DNA of 64,000 nt from Streptomyces sp. F63 (lineage in GTDB: Bacteria > Actinomycetota > Actinomycetes > Streptomycetales > Streptomycetaceae), in contig NZ_JAGPXX010000002.1 in the NCBI RefSeq assembly GCF_018070345.1, positions 310,001 through 374,000 on the forward strand. The letters are read 5' to 3'. The position numbers and the translations under genes were made by a program. Shown piece by piece: positions 34,823 through 44,124 of the stretch. A model generated the notes under the pieces. It saw only the letters and a list, made by a program, of their open reading frames with translations. It was not told where the DNA came from and did not search any database. Within the stretch, counting starts at the first letter, position 1, and each line of letters begins with the position of its first letter.

Positions 34823-35898
34823 GCCGGTTGACTGCCGACTCCTCTGCGGCCGCGTCCCCCGGAACACCCGGTTCCGGGGCGCCGGGGGACGCGGCCCCCC
34901 GCACGATGCCCCGCGCGGCGGGCGGGAAGCCGGACGGAAGGACGGACCGGAAGGCCGAGCCGAGGGCCGAGCGGAAGGCCGAACGCCGGGCCGAACGCCG
35001 CAGCCGCCGCTACCGCCGCGACGTCCGCTGGAGCCCGTACCTCTTCATCTCGCCCTTCTTCCTCTTCTTCACCGCCTTCGGGCTCTTCCCGCTGCTCTAC
35101 ACCGGCTGGGCCTCCCTGCACCGGGTGTCGCTGCACGAGCCGACCACCATGGAGTGGGCCGGGCTGCACAACTACACCCGGCTGCTGGAGGACGAGTTCT
35201 TCTGGAACGCCCTGCGGAACACCTTCACCATCGGTGTGATCTCCACCGTCCCGCAGCTCCTGATGGCCCTCGGCCTCGCCCACATCCTCAACTACCGGCT
35301 GCGCGGTGCGATGTTCTTCCGGGTCGCGATGCTCGCCCCCTACGCGACGTCCGTGGCGGCCGCCACGCTCGTCTTCGTGCTGCTGTTCGGGCGCGACTAC
35401 GGGATGATCAACTGGGCGCTGGGCTTCCTCGGCATCGAGAACATCAACTGGCAGACCGGGCACTGGACCTCGCAGCTGGCCGTGTCCTCCATCGTCATCT
35501 GGCGCTGGACCGGATACAACACCCTGATCTACCTCGCGGCCATGCAGGCCGTACCGCGCGATCTGTACGAGTCGGCGGCGCTGGACGGGGCGACGCGCTG
35601 GCAGCAGTTCCGCCACGTGACCATCCCCTCGCTGCGGCCGACGATCCTCTTCACGGTCGTCGTCTCCACCATCGGGGCCACCCAGCTCTTCGGTGAGCCG
35701 CTGCTCTTCGGGGGTGCGGGCGGGCAGAAGGGCGGGCCGGACCACGCGTACCAGACGCTCGGGCTCTATATGTACGAGCAGGGCTGGTTCAACTTCCATC
35801 TCGGCCGGGCCTCGGCGATCGCCTGGGCGATGTTCCTGATCCTGCTGTTGATCGCCCTGGTCAACTGGCTGATCGCCCGACGGCTGCGGAGGAGCTGA
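34819..35898 (+). CDS. cebF: CebF, ABC sugar permease
   Basis: CebF is one of two membrane subunits of the cello-oligosaccharide importer. It starts at GTG 34819, overlapping the cebE stop (GTGA), so the genes are coupled; the product has 359 residues. The first ~65 residues are an unusually long, strongly basic Arg/Lys/Ala cytoplasmic leader. Six membrane segments follow (first YLFISPFFLFFTAFGLFPLLY). The EAA loop that contacts the ATPase reads YESAALDGATRWQQFRHVTIPSLRP. Substrate class is inferred from the locus. Confidence 0.94.
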   Translation: MSRLTADSSAAASPGTPGSGAPGDAAPRTMPRAAGGKPDGRTDRKAEPRAERKAERRAERRSRRYRRDVRWSPYLFISPFFLFFTAFGLFPLLYTGWASLHRVSLHEPTTMEWAGLHNYTRLLEDEFFWNALRNTFTIGVISTVPQLLMALGLAHILNYRLRGAMFFRVAMLAPYATSVAAATLVFVLLFGRDYGMINWALGFLGIENINWQTGHWTSQLAVSSIVIWRWTGYNTLIYLAAMQAVPRDLYESAALDGATRWQQFRHVTIPSLRPTILFTVVVSTIGATQLFGEPLLFGGAGGQKGGPDHAYQTLGLYMYEQGWFNFHLGRASAIAWAMFLILLLIALVNWLIARRLRRS

Positions 35899-35899
35899 G

Positions 35900-36871
35900 A
35901 TGACGACCCTCGTACCGGCCGGCACGGCCGGCGGGACCGGAGGAGCCGGAGGAGCCGGAGGAGCCGGCACGGCCGGCGGGAACGGCGGGAACGGCGGGAA
36001 CGGCGGGAACGCCAAGCCGCCCGGGGCCGCCGGGAGGGCCGGCCGGGCCGGCGGCCAGTCCTACGGCGGCCGGATCAGCTACGCCGTGCTGATCCTCTTC
36101 ACCGCGGGCTCGCTCTTCCCGCTGGTGTGGACGGCCGTCGCCGCCTCCCGCGACAACACCCGGCTCTCGCAGACCCCGCCGCCCTTCTGGTTCGGCTCCG
36201 ATCTGCTGCCCAATCTGCAGACCGCCTGGACCGACGCCCACATGGGGCTGGCGCTGCTCAACACGGCCGTGGTGGCCGGGACCATCACGGTGGGGACCGT
36301 CCTCTTCTGCACCATCGCCGGCTTCGCCTTCGCCAAGCTGCGGTTCCGCTTCCGCGAGGTGCTGCTGATGCTGGTGATCGGCACGATGATGATCCCGCCG
36401 CAGCTCAGTGTGGTGCCGCTGTTCATGACCATCGCCGAGCTGGAGTGGACCAACCAGCTCCAGTCCGTCATCCTGCCGACGCTGGTGAGCGCCTTCGGGG
36501 TGTTCTTCATGCGCCAGTACCTCGTCGAGGCGCTGCCGAGCGAGATCATCGAGGCGGCGCGGGTGGACGGCGCGAGCAGCCTGCGGGTGGTGTGGCACGT
36601 GGTGTTCCCGGCGGCCCGGCCGGCGATGGCCGTCCTCGCCATGCTGACCTTCGTCCAGGCGTGGAACGACTTCTTCTGGCCGATCATCGCGCTCACCCAG
36701 GACAACCCCACGGTGCAGGTCGCCCTGACCGGCCTCGGCCGCGGCTACATCCCCGACCAGTCGGTGATCATGGCGGGCGCGCTGCTGGGGACACTGCCCC
36801 TGCTGCTGGCGTTCACCTTCTTCGGCAAGCAGATAGTCGGTGGCATCATGCAGGGCGCCGTCAAGGGCTGA
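35900..36871 (+). CDS. cebG: CebG, ABC sugar permease
   Basis: CebG is the second permease subunit of the importer. ATG 35900 comes one base after the cebF stop, with GGAGGAG as ribosome-binding site; the product has 323 residues. The first ~55 residues are a Gly/Ala/Asn low-complexity leader encoded by short DNA repeats, longer than needed for the family. Six membrane segments follow (first [22 protein letters not shown]). The EAA loop reads [27 protein letters not shown] translated link to bglC is possible, since only 127 bases separate them. Confidence 0.94.
   Translation: MTTLVPAGTAGGTGGAGGAGGAGTAGGNGGNGGNGGNAKPPGAAGRAGRAGGQSYGGRISYAVLILFTAGSLFPLVWTAVAASRDNTRLSQTPPPFWFGSDLLPNLQTAWTDAHMGLALLNTAVVAGTITVGTVLFCTIAGFAFAKLRFRFREVLLMLVIGTMMIPPQLSVVPLFMTIAELEWTNQLQSVILPTLVSAFGVFFMRQYLVEALPSEIIEAARVDGASSLRVVWHVVFPAARPAMAVLAMLTFVQAWNDFFWPIIALTQDNPTVQVALTGLGRGYIPDQSVIMAGALLGTLPLLLAFTFFGKQIVGGIMQGAVKG
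35935..36012. repeat. short tandem repeats in the cebG leader
   Basis: GGAGGAGCC repeats about three times and GGCGGGAAC about four times. They encode the Gly-Ala and Gly-Asn leader of CebG and are likely to vary in length between strains. Confidence 0.7.
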
Positions 36872-36985
36872 TGCCCTCTCCCGGCGCCGCCCGGCCGGCC
36901 CGGCCCGGCAGGGCCGCCGCGTGCCTCGCCGCCCAACTCGCCCTTTCCTCCGCCCTCTTCCACTGCTCCGCCCGAACGGCCCTGA

Positions 36986-36999
36986 TGGGAGCGATTCCA
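36986..36999 (+). promoter_or_regulatory. CebR-type operator overlapping the bglC ribosome-binding site and start
   Basis: TGGGAGCGATTCCA differs from the CebR palindrome at two bases. Its GGGAG also serves as the bglC ribosome-binding site and its last base is the A of the ATG. Confidence 0.65.
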
Positions 37000-38522
37000 T
37001 GACCGATGTGCCCGACGTCCACGACATCTCCGAGACCCCGCGCGTACCGCCCTCCGGGGAGCTCCGCTTTCCGCCCGGCTTCCTCTGGGGCACCGCCACC
37101 GCCGCCTATCAGATCGAGGGCGCCGTCCGGGAGGACGGCCGCACCCCCTCCATCTGGGACACCTTCTCCCACACCCCCGGCCGGACCGCCGCCGGGGACA
37201 CGGGGGACACCGCCACCGACCACTACCACCGGTGGCGCGAGGACGTGGCCCTGATGAAGGACCTCGGCTACCGCGCCTACCGCTTCTCCGTCGCCTGGCC
37301 GCGGGTCCAGCCCACCGGCCGCGGCCCCGCCGTACAGCGCGGTTTGGACTTCTACCGCGCCCTCGTGGACGAGCTGCTGGCGGCCGGCATCCAGCCAATG
37401 GCGACCCTCTACCACTGGGACCTGCCGCAGGAGCTGGAGGACGCGGGCGGCTGGCCCGCGCGCGACACCGCGTACCGCTACGCCGAGTACGCGCGGCTCG
37501 TCGGCGAGGCACTCGGCGACCGCGTGCAGCTCTGGGCCACCCTCAACGAGCCCTGGTGCAGCGCCTTCCTCGGCTACGGCTCCGGGGTGCACGCCCCGGG
37601 GCGGACCGAGCCGGCCGCCGCGCTGCGCGCCGCCCACCACCTCAACCTCGCCCACGGCCTGGGCGCCACGGCCCTGCGCTCCGTCCTGCCCGGCCAGGGG
37701 AAGATCACCGTCAGCCTCAACGCGGGCGTGGTGCGGCCGCTGACCGGCTCCCCCGCCGACGAGGACGCCCAGCGACGGATCGACGCCCTCGCCACCCGCG
37801 TCTTCAGCGACCCCATGCTGCACGGCTCCTACCCGGAGAGCCTGCTCGCGGACACGGCGGGGATCACCGACTGGTCCTTCGTACGCGACGGCGACCTGGC
37901 CACCGCCAAGCACCCCCTCGACGCGCTGGGCCTGAACTACTACGCGCCCACCGTGGTATCGGCCGCCGACGGCACGGACGGCCCGCGCCGGGACGGCCAC
38001 GGAAGGAGCGACCACTCCCCCTGGACCGGCGCCGAGGACGTGGCCTTCCACCAGCCGCCCGGCGAACTCACCGCCATGGACTGGTCCGTGGACCCGACCG
38101 GGCTCCACGAGCTGCTGATGCGCTTCACCCGCGAGGCGCCCGGGCTACCGCTGCTGATCACCGAGAACGGCGCCGCGTTCGAGGACCGGCCCGGCCCCGG
38201 CGGCCGGGTGCACGACCCGGAGCGGATCGCCTATCTGCACGGCCATCTCACCGCCGTGCACCGGGCGATGACCGACGGCGCCGATGTGCGCGGCTACTTC
38301 CTCTGGTCGCTGCTGGACAACTTCGAATGGTCCTTCGGCTACGCCAAGCGCTTCGGCCTGATCCGCGTCGACTACGACACCCTGGCCCGTATCCCGAAGA
38401 CCAGCGCGCACTGGTACTCCCGGCTGGCCCGGACGAACGTCCTGCCGGATCCGGCGGCGGGCGCGAACCCCGATCCGGATCCGGTGGCGGGCGCGGGCGG
38501 CGGACCGGTTCCGGCCGCCTGA
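36999..38522 (+). CDS. bglC: GH1 beta-glucosidase
   Basis: The enzyme cleaves imported cellobiose and cellotriose to glucose in the cytoplasm. The 507-residue protein starts at ATG 36999 and has no signal peptide. GH1 signatures are clear: [15 protein letters not shown] near the N-terminus, the acid/base Glu in ATLNEPW, the nucleophile Glu in [10 protein letters not shown], and [20 protein letters not shown] near the end. A Pro/Asp/Gly-rich tail of ~25 residues follows the conserved fold. The stop codon TGA shares two bases with the end of a MITE-like insert, so the tail or stop may have been set by that insertion. The gene is the last in the ceb operon, with its own CebR-type box. Confidence 0.95.
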   Translation: MTDVPDVHDISETPRVPPSGELRFPPGFLWGTATAAYQIEGAVREDGRTPSIWDTFSHTPGRTAAGDTGDTATDHYHRWREDVALMKDLGYRAYRFSVAWPRVQPTGRGPAVQRGLDFYRALVDELLAAGIQPMATLYHWDLPQELEDAGGWPARDTAYRYAEYARLVGEALGDRVQLWATLNEPWCSAFLGYGSGVHAPGRTEPAAALRAAHHLNLAHGLGATALRSVLPGQGKITVSLNAGVVRPLTGSPADEDAQRRIDALATRVFSDPMLHGSYPESLLADTAGITDWSFVRDGDLATAKHPLDALGLNYYAPTVVSAADGTDGPRRDGHGRSDHSPWTGAEDVAFHQPPGELTAMDWSVDPTGLHELLMRFTREAPGLPLLITENGAAFEDRPGPGGRVHDPERIAYLHGHLTAVHRAMTDGADVRGYFLWSLLDNFEWSFGYAKRFGLIRVDYDTLARIPKTSAHWYSRLARTNVLPDPAAGANPDPDPVAGAGGGPVPAA

Positions 38523-38713
38523 GGGTTGTCCCGTAATCCCCGGCGGGCGCGTCGACGCCGGCTACGGCACTCCCCCAGCCTCCGGCCGGGGGTGTGCCCC
38601 CACGCCGCGTGGTCGGAACGTCCGCAGCCATCCAGTATGCGGCCCCCTCCGTCTTGCGATGCACCGCATCCGACGCCGCGCGCTGCTCCACCGCGGATTA
38701 CGGGACAACCCTC
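38521..38713. mobile_element. MITE-like element with 19-bp perfect terminal inverted repeats
   Basis: GAGGGTTGTCCCGTAATCC (38521-38539) is matched exactly by its complement at 38695-38713. The 193-bp element between encodes no protein, as expected of a non-autonomous element moved by a transposase elsewhere. It lies between the bglC stop and the bglC terminator, and its first two bases complete the stop codon. I see no clear target-site duplication. It contains one copy of a dispersed GC-rich palindrome. Confidence 0.8.
38568..38603. repeat. dispersed CTCCCCC-hairpin repeat, copy A (inside the MITE)
   Basis: CACTCCCCCAGCC, then a GGGGG block, then GCCCCCAC. The same pattern recurs at 43775-43807 and 46410-46445. 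Confidence 0.6.
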
Positions 38714-38728
38714 GGCCGGACCGGCGGA

Positions 38729-38761
38729 CCGGCCCTTCCCGGGGAAAGCGGGAAGGGCCGG
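38729..38761 (+). terminator. displaced terminator of the ceb operon
   Basis: CCGGCCCTTCCC (38729-38740) pairs perfectly with GGGAAGGGCCGG (38750-38761). It now stands 207 bases after the bglC stop because the MITE-like element lies between them. Confidence 0.75.
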
Positions 38762-39238
38762 ACGCGGTCGCGCCCCGGCCGGGCTGGGGGCTGCCGGCCG
38801 GGGCGCACCTGTGGGGGGGGCGGCGAACGGGCGGCGGGTTCCGGACCCCGGCTCGTCCTGCCGTCAGGCCCCACACCGCCGCGCGCTGCACGTCCCGTCC
38901 CTGCCACCGCTGCCACGCGGAGGCGGGTACGCGGAGTACGGCAGCCAACCGGAATCCGGCGAACCCCCTTATTTCTTCAGGCAGTTCGGCATTCATCGCT
39001 GCCTTGAGACGGGAATCGACCGCGCTTGACCCGCGGCCCCGGAGAACCGTGCCGCGTCCTCCGGCGCGCCCCGCCGTTTCCCCCGCACCCCGGCCGGGCC
39101 GTCCGTGCCCCCGGCCCGGCGCGCCCCGCCGTGCCACGGGCCCCGTCCGCCTCCGGAGCCCACCGCACTCACTGGCCCCGCGCCCTGGTCCCCGGCGCCG
39201 ACGGCGCGGGGCCGGCACGCCCGGCGCCCGCCGCGGCC
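38762..39238. other. intergenic region between the ceb operon and the histidine kinase gene
   Basis: About 480 bases between convergent genes. I see no convincing gene. An AT-richer patch near 38960-39030 could be a promoter remnant. Confidence 0.4.
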
Positions 39239-39277
39239 GCCTCACACGGCCGCCTCACACGGCTGCCTCACACGGGC
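39239..39277. repeat. three tandem 13-bp repeats at the histidine kinase stop codon
   Basis: GCCTCACACGGC plus one base repeats three times. The stop codon of the kinase (39268-39270) is in the third copy, and the other copies carry further TGA codons in other frames. Confidence 0.75.
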
Positions 39278-40929
39278 GTACCCGGCTCCCCGTTCGGCTC
39301 CCCCGTCGTCCGCCCCTGCCGCTCCCGCCGCTCCCGCCGCCCCCACCGTCCGCGCCGCATCAGCCGGTCCACGCGGCGGCCTCCGGAGCGCCGCCGCCCG
39401 CCGTCCAGGACGAGCCACATCCGTACCTCCGCGCCGCCGAGCACGGAGCGGCCGACACGCACGTCGCCGCCCGTGGACTCCGCGACCCGGCGCACGATGT
39501 CCAGTCCCAGCCCGGTCGAGCCGCGCCTCCCGTCGCCGTGCCCCCGGCGCAGTGCCGTCCCGGGGTCGGCGATGCCCGGCCCGGCGTCCGAGACCAGCAC
39601 GATCACCGCGCCGTCGGCATGGTGGACGTCCACCGCGAAGTCCGTGCCCTCGGGGGTGTGCCGGAAGACGTTGCCGAGCAGGGCGTCGAGGGCCGCGGCC
39701 AGTTCGGGGCGGGCCACGGGCACCCGCGCGGCCCGCTCGACGCCGGCGAGCCCCGCGGTGCGGCCCTCGTCCTCGGCGAGCGCCGACCAGAAGGCCATCC
39801 GGTCCCGGATCACCTCGGACGCGTCGCAGCCGCCGCCCCCGTCCGCCGCCGCGGGGCTCTCCGGGGCGGCCGGCGGGGGCCGCTGTTCGCGGGCGGTCCG
39901 GATGATCTGGTCGACCTCGGACTCCAGTTGGGCGACGGCCGCCCGGGTCTGGTCGGCGGCGGGACCGTCGCCGAGCGAGGCGGCGTTGAGGCGCAGCACG
40001 GTGAGGGGAGTGCGCAGCCGGTGCGAGAGGTCGGCGGCCAGCTCCCGCTCGTTGGCGAGCAGCCGGACGACCTGGTCCGCCATGGAGTTGAACGCGGCGG
40101 CGGCGGACCGGAGTTCGGCCGGCCCCGCGACGGGGACGCGGGTGCCGAGCCGTCCGGCGCCGAGATCCTGCGCGGCTCCCGCGAGTTGTCCGGCCGGACG
40201 GACCATCCGGGTGCCGAGCCGGTCCGCGACGGCCACCGAGCCCAGCACGAGCGCCAGCCCTACCCCGCCGAGCACCAGCCAGGCGGTGTGCACCCCGGCC
40301 GTGACCTCCTCGTCGGGGACGAACACCTCGACGACGGCGGTCTTCCCGGCTCCGACGGCGGTGGGCTGGAGCAGGGCGAAACCGCCCGGCACGGCGGTGA
40401 CGGAGCCCCGGCCGCGCCGCACCGCGGCGGCCAGGTCCCGGCCGGACGCGCGGCTCCGCCCGATCTCCGCGGCCTCGGACCCGGCCCCGTGGCCCTGCCC
40501 CGCCGCGCTCCGCGCCTCGCTTCCCGCCTCGGCTCCCGTCTCGGCTCCCGCGTCGTTCCCGGCGGGCGGCACATGGACGGCGATCCGGCCGTCCGCCCCG
40601 GAATCCGTGCTGGCAACGGCCCGTTCGAGCTCCGCGCGGTCGGTGGTGATGGCCAGGGCGGGCCCGATGGCGGCGGCCTGCCGCTCGGCGTTGGCGAAGG
40701 CCCGGTCCCGCGCCATCTCCCCCACCACGAGGCCGAGCGGTACCGCGAACGCGACGACGACCATGGCGGTGACCGCCAGGCTGACCTTGACCAGCGCCCA
40801 TCTCATGCCGGCCGCCCGGCCGCCGCCACCGCCGCCACCGCCGCCACCGCGGCCCGCCGTCCCCGCCGTCCCCGCCGTCCCCGCCGTCCGGGCCACCGCC
40901 GTTCCCGGCGCTTCGCCGGCCGGGCTCAC
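39268..40929 (-). CDS. sensor histidine kinase
   Basis: This is the membrane sensor of a two-component pair with the adjacent regulator. I chose GTG 40929 because it overlaps the regulator's stop (GTGA), giving 553 residues. An alternative ATG at 40806 would drop a Thr-Ala-Gly/poly-Gly leader of 41 residues. Two membrane spans (VKVSLAVTAMVVVAFAVPLGLVV and AWLVLGGVGLALVLGSVAVA) flank an extracytoplasmic domain of ~130 residues with a Gly/Ala/Glu-rich insert. A HAMP-like linker leads to the H-box LSHRLRTPLTVL, then the ATPase domain with N box GNVFRHTPEGT, G1 DAGPGIAD and G2 STGLGLDIV. The signal is unknown. Confidence 0.92.
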   Translation of the reverse strand: MSPAGEAPGTAVARTAGTAGTAGTAGRGGGGGGGGGGRAAGMRWALVKVSLAVTAMVVVAFAVPLGLVVGEMARDRAFANAERQAAAIGPALAITTDRAELERAVASTDSGADGRIAVHVPPAGNDAGAETGAEAGSEARSAAGQGHGAGSEAAEIGRSRASGRDLAAAVRRGRGSVTAVPGGFALLQPTAVGAGKTAVVEVFVPDEEVTAGVHTAWLVLGGVGLALVLGSVAVADRLGTRMVRPAGQLAGAAQDLGAGRLGTRVPVAGPAELRSAAAAFNSMADQVVRLLANERELAADLSHRLRTPLTVLRLNAASLGDGPAADQTRAAVAQLESEVDQIIRTAREQRPPPAAPESPAAADGGGGCDASEVIRDRMAFWSALAEDEGRTAGLAGVERAARVPVARPELAAALDALLGNVFRHTPEGTDFAVDVHHADGAVIVLVSDAGPGIADPGTALRRGHGDGRRGSTGLGLDIVRRVAESTGGDVRVGRSVLGGAEVRMWLVLDGGRRRSGGRRVDRLMRRGRWGRRERRERQGRTTGEPNGEPGTPV

Positions 40930-41612
40930 CGGGGCGGCTCCAGCTTGACGCCGACCCCGCGCAGCGTGTGCAGATAGCGGGGCGCGGCCGCGGTCTCCCC
41001 CAGCTTCCGGCGCAGCCAGGAGAGGTGGACGTCGATGGTCTGGTCGTCGCCGTAGGACTGCTGCCACACCTCGGCCAGCAGCTCCCGCCGGGACACCACC
41101 ACCCCGGGCCGCCCGGCGAGGAAGGCCAGCAGATCGAACTCGCGGCGAGTCAGATCGAGGACTGCGCCGTCCAGTTCGGCCCGGCGGCGCAGCGGATCGA
41201 CGCACAGCCCGCCGACGCGCAGCACGCGCGCGTGCGGCTCGCCTCCGGCCGCCCGCGAGCGGCGCAGCACGGCCGCCATCCGGGCGGACAGGTGCTCGAC
41301 GGAGAACGGCTTGGTCAGATAGTCGTCGGCGCCGTCGTTGAGCAGCCGGACGATCTCCGCCTCGTCGTCCCGCGCGGTGGCGATGATCACGGGAACGTCG
41401 GTGATGCCGCGCAGCATCTTCAGGGCCTCCGCCCCGTCGAGGTCCGGCAGCCCCAGATCGAGGATGACGACGTCGAACCCGATCTGGGCCACCTCGCGGA
41501 GCGCCTCCAGGGCCGTGCCGACGCTGCGTACGCTGTGCGAGGCGTCGGACAGGTGCCGGATGAGGGCGGAGCGTACGAACTGGTCGTCCTCGACCACGAG
41601 CACACGTGCCAT
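40926..41612 (-). CDS. OmpR-family response regulator
   Basis: This is the DNA-binding partner of the downstream histidine kinase. It has 228 residues from ATG 41612. The receiver domain (1-120) has acidic pocket Glu8-Asp9-Asp10, phospho-acceptor Asp52 (VVILDLGLPDLDG) and Lys in LTKPFS. The winged-helix output domain (about 135-225) ends with the family's TLRGVGVKLEPP. The stop overlaps the kinase start. A secreted or membrane protein gene is transcribed divergently 87 bases away and could be a target. Confidence 0.95.
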   Translation of the reverse strand: MARVLVVEDDQFVRSALIRHLSDASHSVRSVGTALEALREVAQIGFDVVILDLGLPDLDGAEALKMLRGITDVPVIIATARDDEAEIVRLLNDGADDYLTKPFSVEHLSARMAAVLRRSRAAGGEPHARVLRVGGLCVDPLRRRAELDGAVLDLTRREFDLLAFLAGRPGVVVSRRELLAEVWQQSYGDDQTIDVHLSWLRRKLGETAAAPRYLHTLRGVGVKLEPPR

Positions 41613-41699
41613 GGGCGGCACCGTACGCCATGCGGGGCGGTCCGTCCCCCGGTGGCGGGCGGTCGCCAACGTCCGCCCGGCTGAGGGAGGATGGGCTCG

Positions 41700-42290
41700 A
41701 TGGTACGAGGACTGGCGCAGTGCGCGGCCTGGCTCCTGGCGACGGGGGCCGCCGCCACCCTGTCGTGGTGGGGTGTCCACACCGCGCTCACCGGCACGGT
41801 CTACGACCGACCGCGGGCCCTGCCGGTCGGCGCCGGCGCGGCGGCGGACGGGGAGGCCGGTGCGGAGGGCGGCGCGAGAGGCCGCGCGGAGGACGGCGCC
41901 TCCGCGTCCCGCGGTCCCGGGCCGCCGGCCGCGCCGGATGCGGCCTCGTCCGCTCCCCCGGAACGGTCGCCGGAGCCGTCCGGCAGCGGGCGGAAGCCGG
42001 GCGGCGGAACGCCCGGGACGCCGGCGGAGCCGCCCGGGAACCCCTCCTCGCCCTCCGGAGGCGATGGCGGCGAGGTGAAGAGCTACCCGGTGGCGGGCGG
42101 GCGGGTCGTCCTCGACCTCGGTGAGCGTTCGGCGAGCCTGGTGTCCGCCACCCCGGACGCGGGCTGGGAGATGCAGGTGTGGGAGCAGACCGAGTGGATC
42201 CGGGTGAACTTCACCTCGGGCGCGCGGACGACCTCCGTGTTCTGTACCTGGAACGGCCATCCGCCGAAGGTGCAGGTCGTCGACGGCTGA
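41700..42290 (+). CDS. hypothetical membrane-anchored or secreted protein
   Basis: The product has 196 residues. ATG 41700 is favoured, since GGGAGG lies 9 bases upstream; ATG 41691 would touch it. An N-terminal hydrophobic segment (CAAWLLATGAAATLSWWGVHTAL) acts as a signal or anchor. A disordered Ala/Gly/Pro/Ser linker runs from ~45 to 125. The C-terminal ~65 residues form a small ordered domain with strands and a single Cys (VKSYPVAGGRVVLDLGERSASLVSATPDAGWEMQVWEQTEW). I do not recognise the domain. It is divergent from the two-component genes. Confidence 0.75.
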   Translation: MVRGLAQCAAWLLATGAAATLSWWGVHTALTGTVYDRPRALPVGAGAAADGEAGAEGGARGRAEDGASASRGPGPPAAPDAASSAPPERSPEPSGSGRKPGGGTPGTPAEPPGNPSSPSGGDGGEVKSYPVAGGRVVLDLGERSASLVSATPDAGWEMQVWEQTEWIRVNFTSGARTTSVFCTWNGHPPKVQVVDG

Positions 42291-42321
42291 CGGCCGCCCG
42301 CGGCCCGGCCGGCCGTCAGCC
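42285..42321. terminator. bidirectional terminator spanning two convergent stop codons
   Basis: GGCTGACGGCCG (42285-42296) pairs perfectly with CGGCCGTCAGCC (42310-42321). Each arm contains the stop codon of one of the two convergent genes. Confidence 0.8.
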
Positions 42322-43209
42322 GAACGTACCCGGCGGCGGGGCCGGTGAGGGCTGGGCCGCGGTGTCGGGGACGGGGGCCGCGCCCCCGGTGAAATCGTCC
42401 AGGGCACGCCCGTGTTCGACCCGGCCCGGATGCGGGTCGCCGGCCACCCGGCGGGTCAACTCCGCTGCGGGCAGCGGGCCGTCGGCGGCCAGCAGCACGG
42501 CGTTCCCGAACCGCCTGCCGCGCAGCACGGCCGGGTCGGCGGCGAGACACAGCTCGGGGAAGACCGCGCGGACGGTGGCGATCCGCGCCCGCAGGTGCGC
42601 GAGCGGCGGGCCGTCGGTGACGTTCACGGCGTACCAGCCGCCGGGGCACAGCGCGCGCCGCACCTCGGCGGTGAACTCGGTGCTGGTCAGGTGCGCGGGG
42701 GTCCTGGCGCCGCCGAACACGTCGGCGATGACGAGGTCGGCCCAGCCGTCGGGGATTCTCGCCAGCCCGGCACGGGCGTCGCCGGTGCGCACCCGGATCC
42801 GCCACCCGCTGTCCAGCGGCAGCACGCGCCGCACGAACGCGATGAGGCCGGCGTCGAGTTCGACGATCTGCTGGGTGGAGCGGGGCCGGGTCGCCGCCAC
42901 ATAGCGGGCGAGGGTGAAGGCGCCGCCGCCGAGGTGCAGGACGCGCAGGGGACGGCCGGGCGGCGCGGCCAGATCGGCGATGTGGCCGAGGCGGCGCTGG
43001 TAGGCGAAGTCGAGATGCGCCGGGTCGTCCAGGTCCACATGGGACTGCGGCGCTCCGTCGACGGTGAGGGTCCAGGCCCGGGGACGTTCGCGGTCCGGGA
43101 CGAGTTCGGCGAGGCCGCCGTCCACGCGTTCGACGGTGGGCCCGGACGGCCGCGGCCGCCCGCGGCCGCCGTCGCCGCCCGTACGGCCCTTGGCCCTGCT
43201 TTTCGCCAT
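42316..43209 (-). CDS. spermidine-synthase-like SAM-dependent enzyme
   Basis: The product has 297 residues from ATG 43209, with GAAAGAAGG upstream. A basic N-terminus (MAKSRAKGRTGGDGGRGR) precedes a Rossmann domain of the spermidine synthase type: HVDLDDPAHLDFAYQRRLGHIAD, motif I VLHLGGGAFTLARYV, the acidic end of strand 2 in QIVELD, and DLVIADVFGGARTP. Many actinobacterial members of this family lack proof of polyamine synthase activity, so the substrate is open. It is cytoplasmic, and it is followed by a shared terminator. Confidence 0.85.
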   Translation of the reverse strand: MAKSRAKGRTGGDGGRGRPRPSGPTVERVDGGLAELVPDRERPRAWTLTVDGAPQSHVDLDDPAHLDFAYQRRLGHIADLAAPPGRPLRVLHLGGGAFTLARYVAATRPRSTQQIVELDAGLIAFVRRVLPLDSGWRIRVRTGDARAGLARIPDGWADLVIADVFGGARTPAHLTSTEFTAEVRRALCPGGWYAVNVTDGPPLAHLRARIATVRAVFPELCLAADPAVLRGRRFGNAVLLAADGPLPAAELTRRVAGDPHPGRVEHGRALDDFTGGAAPVPDTAAQPSPAPPPGTFG

Positions 43210-43228
43210 CAGACCTTCTTTCGAGGGG

Positions 43229-44020
43229 ACCACCGGCTTCAGCCGGTGCCTGTGACGAGGTGCCCGCCGAGCCGCTGCCGCCCACGGGCAGCAGGGTGGG
43301 TATCGACCTGGGCACGGTCCACTTCCTCACCGACTCCAGCGGCCGCCATGTCGGGAACCCCGGGTTCCTGCACGTCTCGGCCGGGGAGATGGCCGCAGCG
43401 CAGCGGCACTTGGCGACGTTTCCCAAGCGCGCGCGGCGTCGTACGAAGAAGCATTGTGCCGCGGCCCGCAAGGTCGCCGGGCTGCACGCGAAGATCCGGC
43501 GCCGGCGTCTGGATCATCACCACAAAGCCGCACTCGCTCTCGTGCGCGAGCATGATGTGATCGGGCACGAGCGGCTGAACACCGCGGGCATGACGAGGGC
43601 GCCCGCACCCCGGCCCGACCCCGACCGCGATGCTGCGTTCCCGGCGAACGGCGCCGCGGCGAAGGCCGGGCTGAACCGCAGCATTCTCGACGCGGGTTGG
43701 GGGCAGTTCCTGCGGATCCTGGCGGACAAGGCTGAAAGCGCCGGCCGCCGTGTGATCCCGGTGGACGCCCGCAACACTCCCCCTGGCTTCGCCGGGGGTA
43801 CCCCCACCCGCACCTGCCCACCCGGCATCGGCGGGTGCGGGCACGGGGCGAAGGAGAACCGCGTCACCCAGGCGAAGTTCACGTGCGTCAACTGCGGCCT
43901 GGCCGCGAACGCCGACCACGTCGGCGCGCTCAACGTCAAACACAGGGCCGGGCTGGTCCTCTGCGCCGGTGCCTGGCCACCGACACAGGAAGCCCGCGAC
44001 ATCAGTCGTGGGTGGAGTCA
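43229..44020 (+). mobile_element. decayed IS200/IS605-type element carrying tnpB only
   Basis: The fragment is bounded by a hairpin CACCGGCTTCAGCCGGTG (43231-43248) on the left and by CCCGCGAC-ATCA-GTCGTGGG (43993-44012) plus GGAGTCAC on the right. The latter looks like the right-end/guide-RNA scaffold hairpin of tnpB elements. No tnpA is present. The left end has lost the 5' part of tnpB. Confidence 0.6.
43775..43807. repeat. dispersed CTCCCCC-hairpin repeat, copy B (inside tnpB)
   Basis: CACTCCCCCTGGCTTCGCC, then GGGGGTACCCCCAC. It is in frame within the TnpB remnant and adds about nine residues before the zinc finger. Confidence 0.6.
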
Positions 44021-44097
44021 CGGGAGCAGTATCCGTCGGCGGGTTCACCGGCGCCGCCACCGGGGTCCCCGGCCACCGGGGCGGGCGCCGCGGCGGA

Positions 44098-44117
44098 GGG
44101 CGCACCGGGGTGCGCCC
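44098..44117 (-). terminator. hairpin downstream of the 44125-44637 gene
   Basis: GGGCGCACC (44098-44106) pairs with GGTGCGCCC (44109-44117), 8 bases after the stop codon. The loop is tight. Confidence 0.5.
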
Positions 44118-44124
44118 CGCCGTC

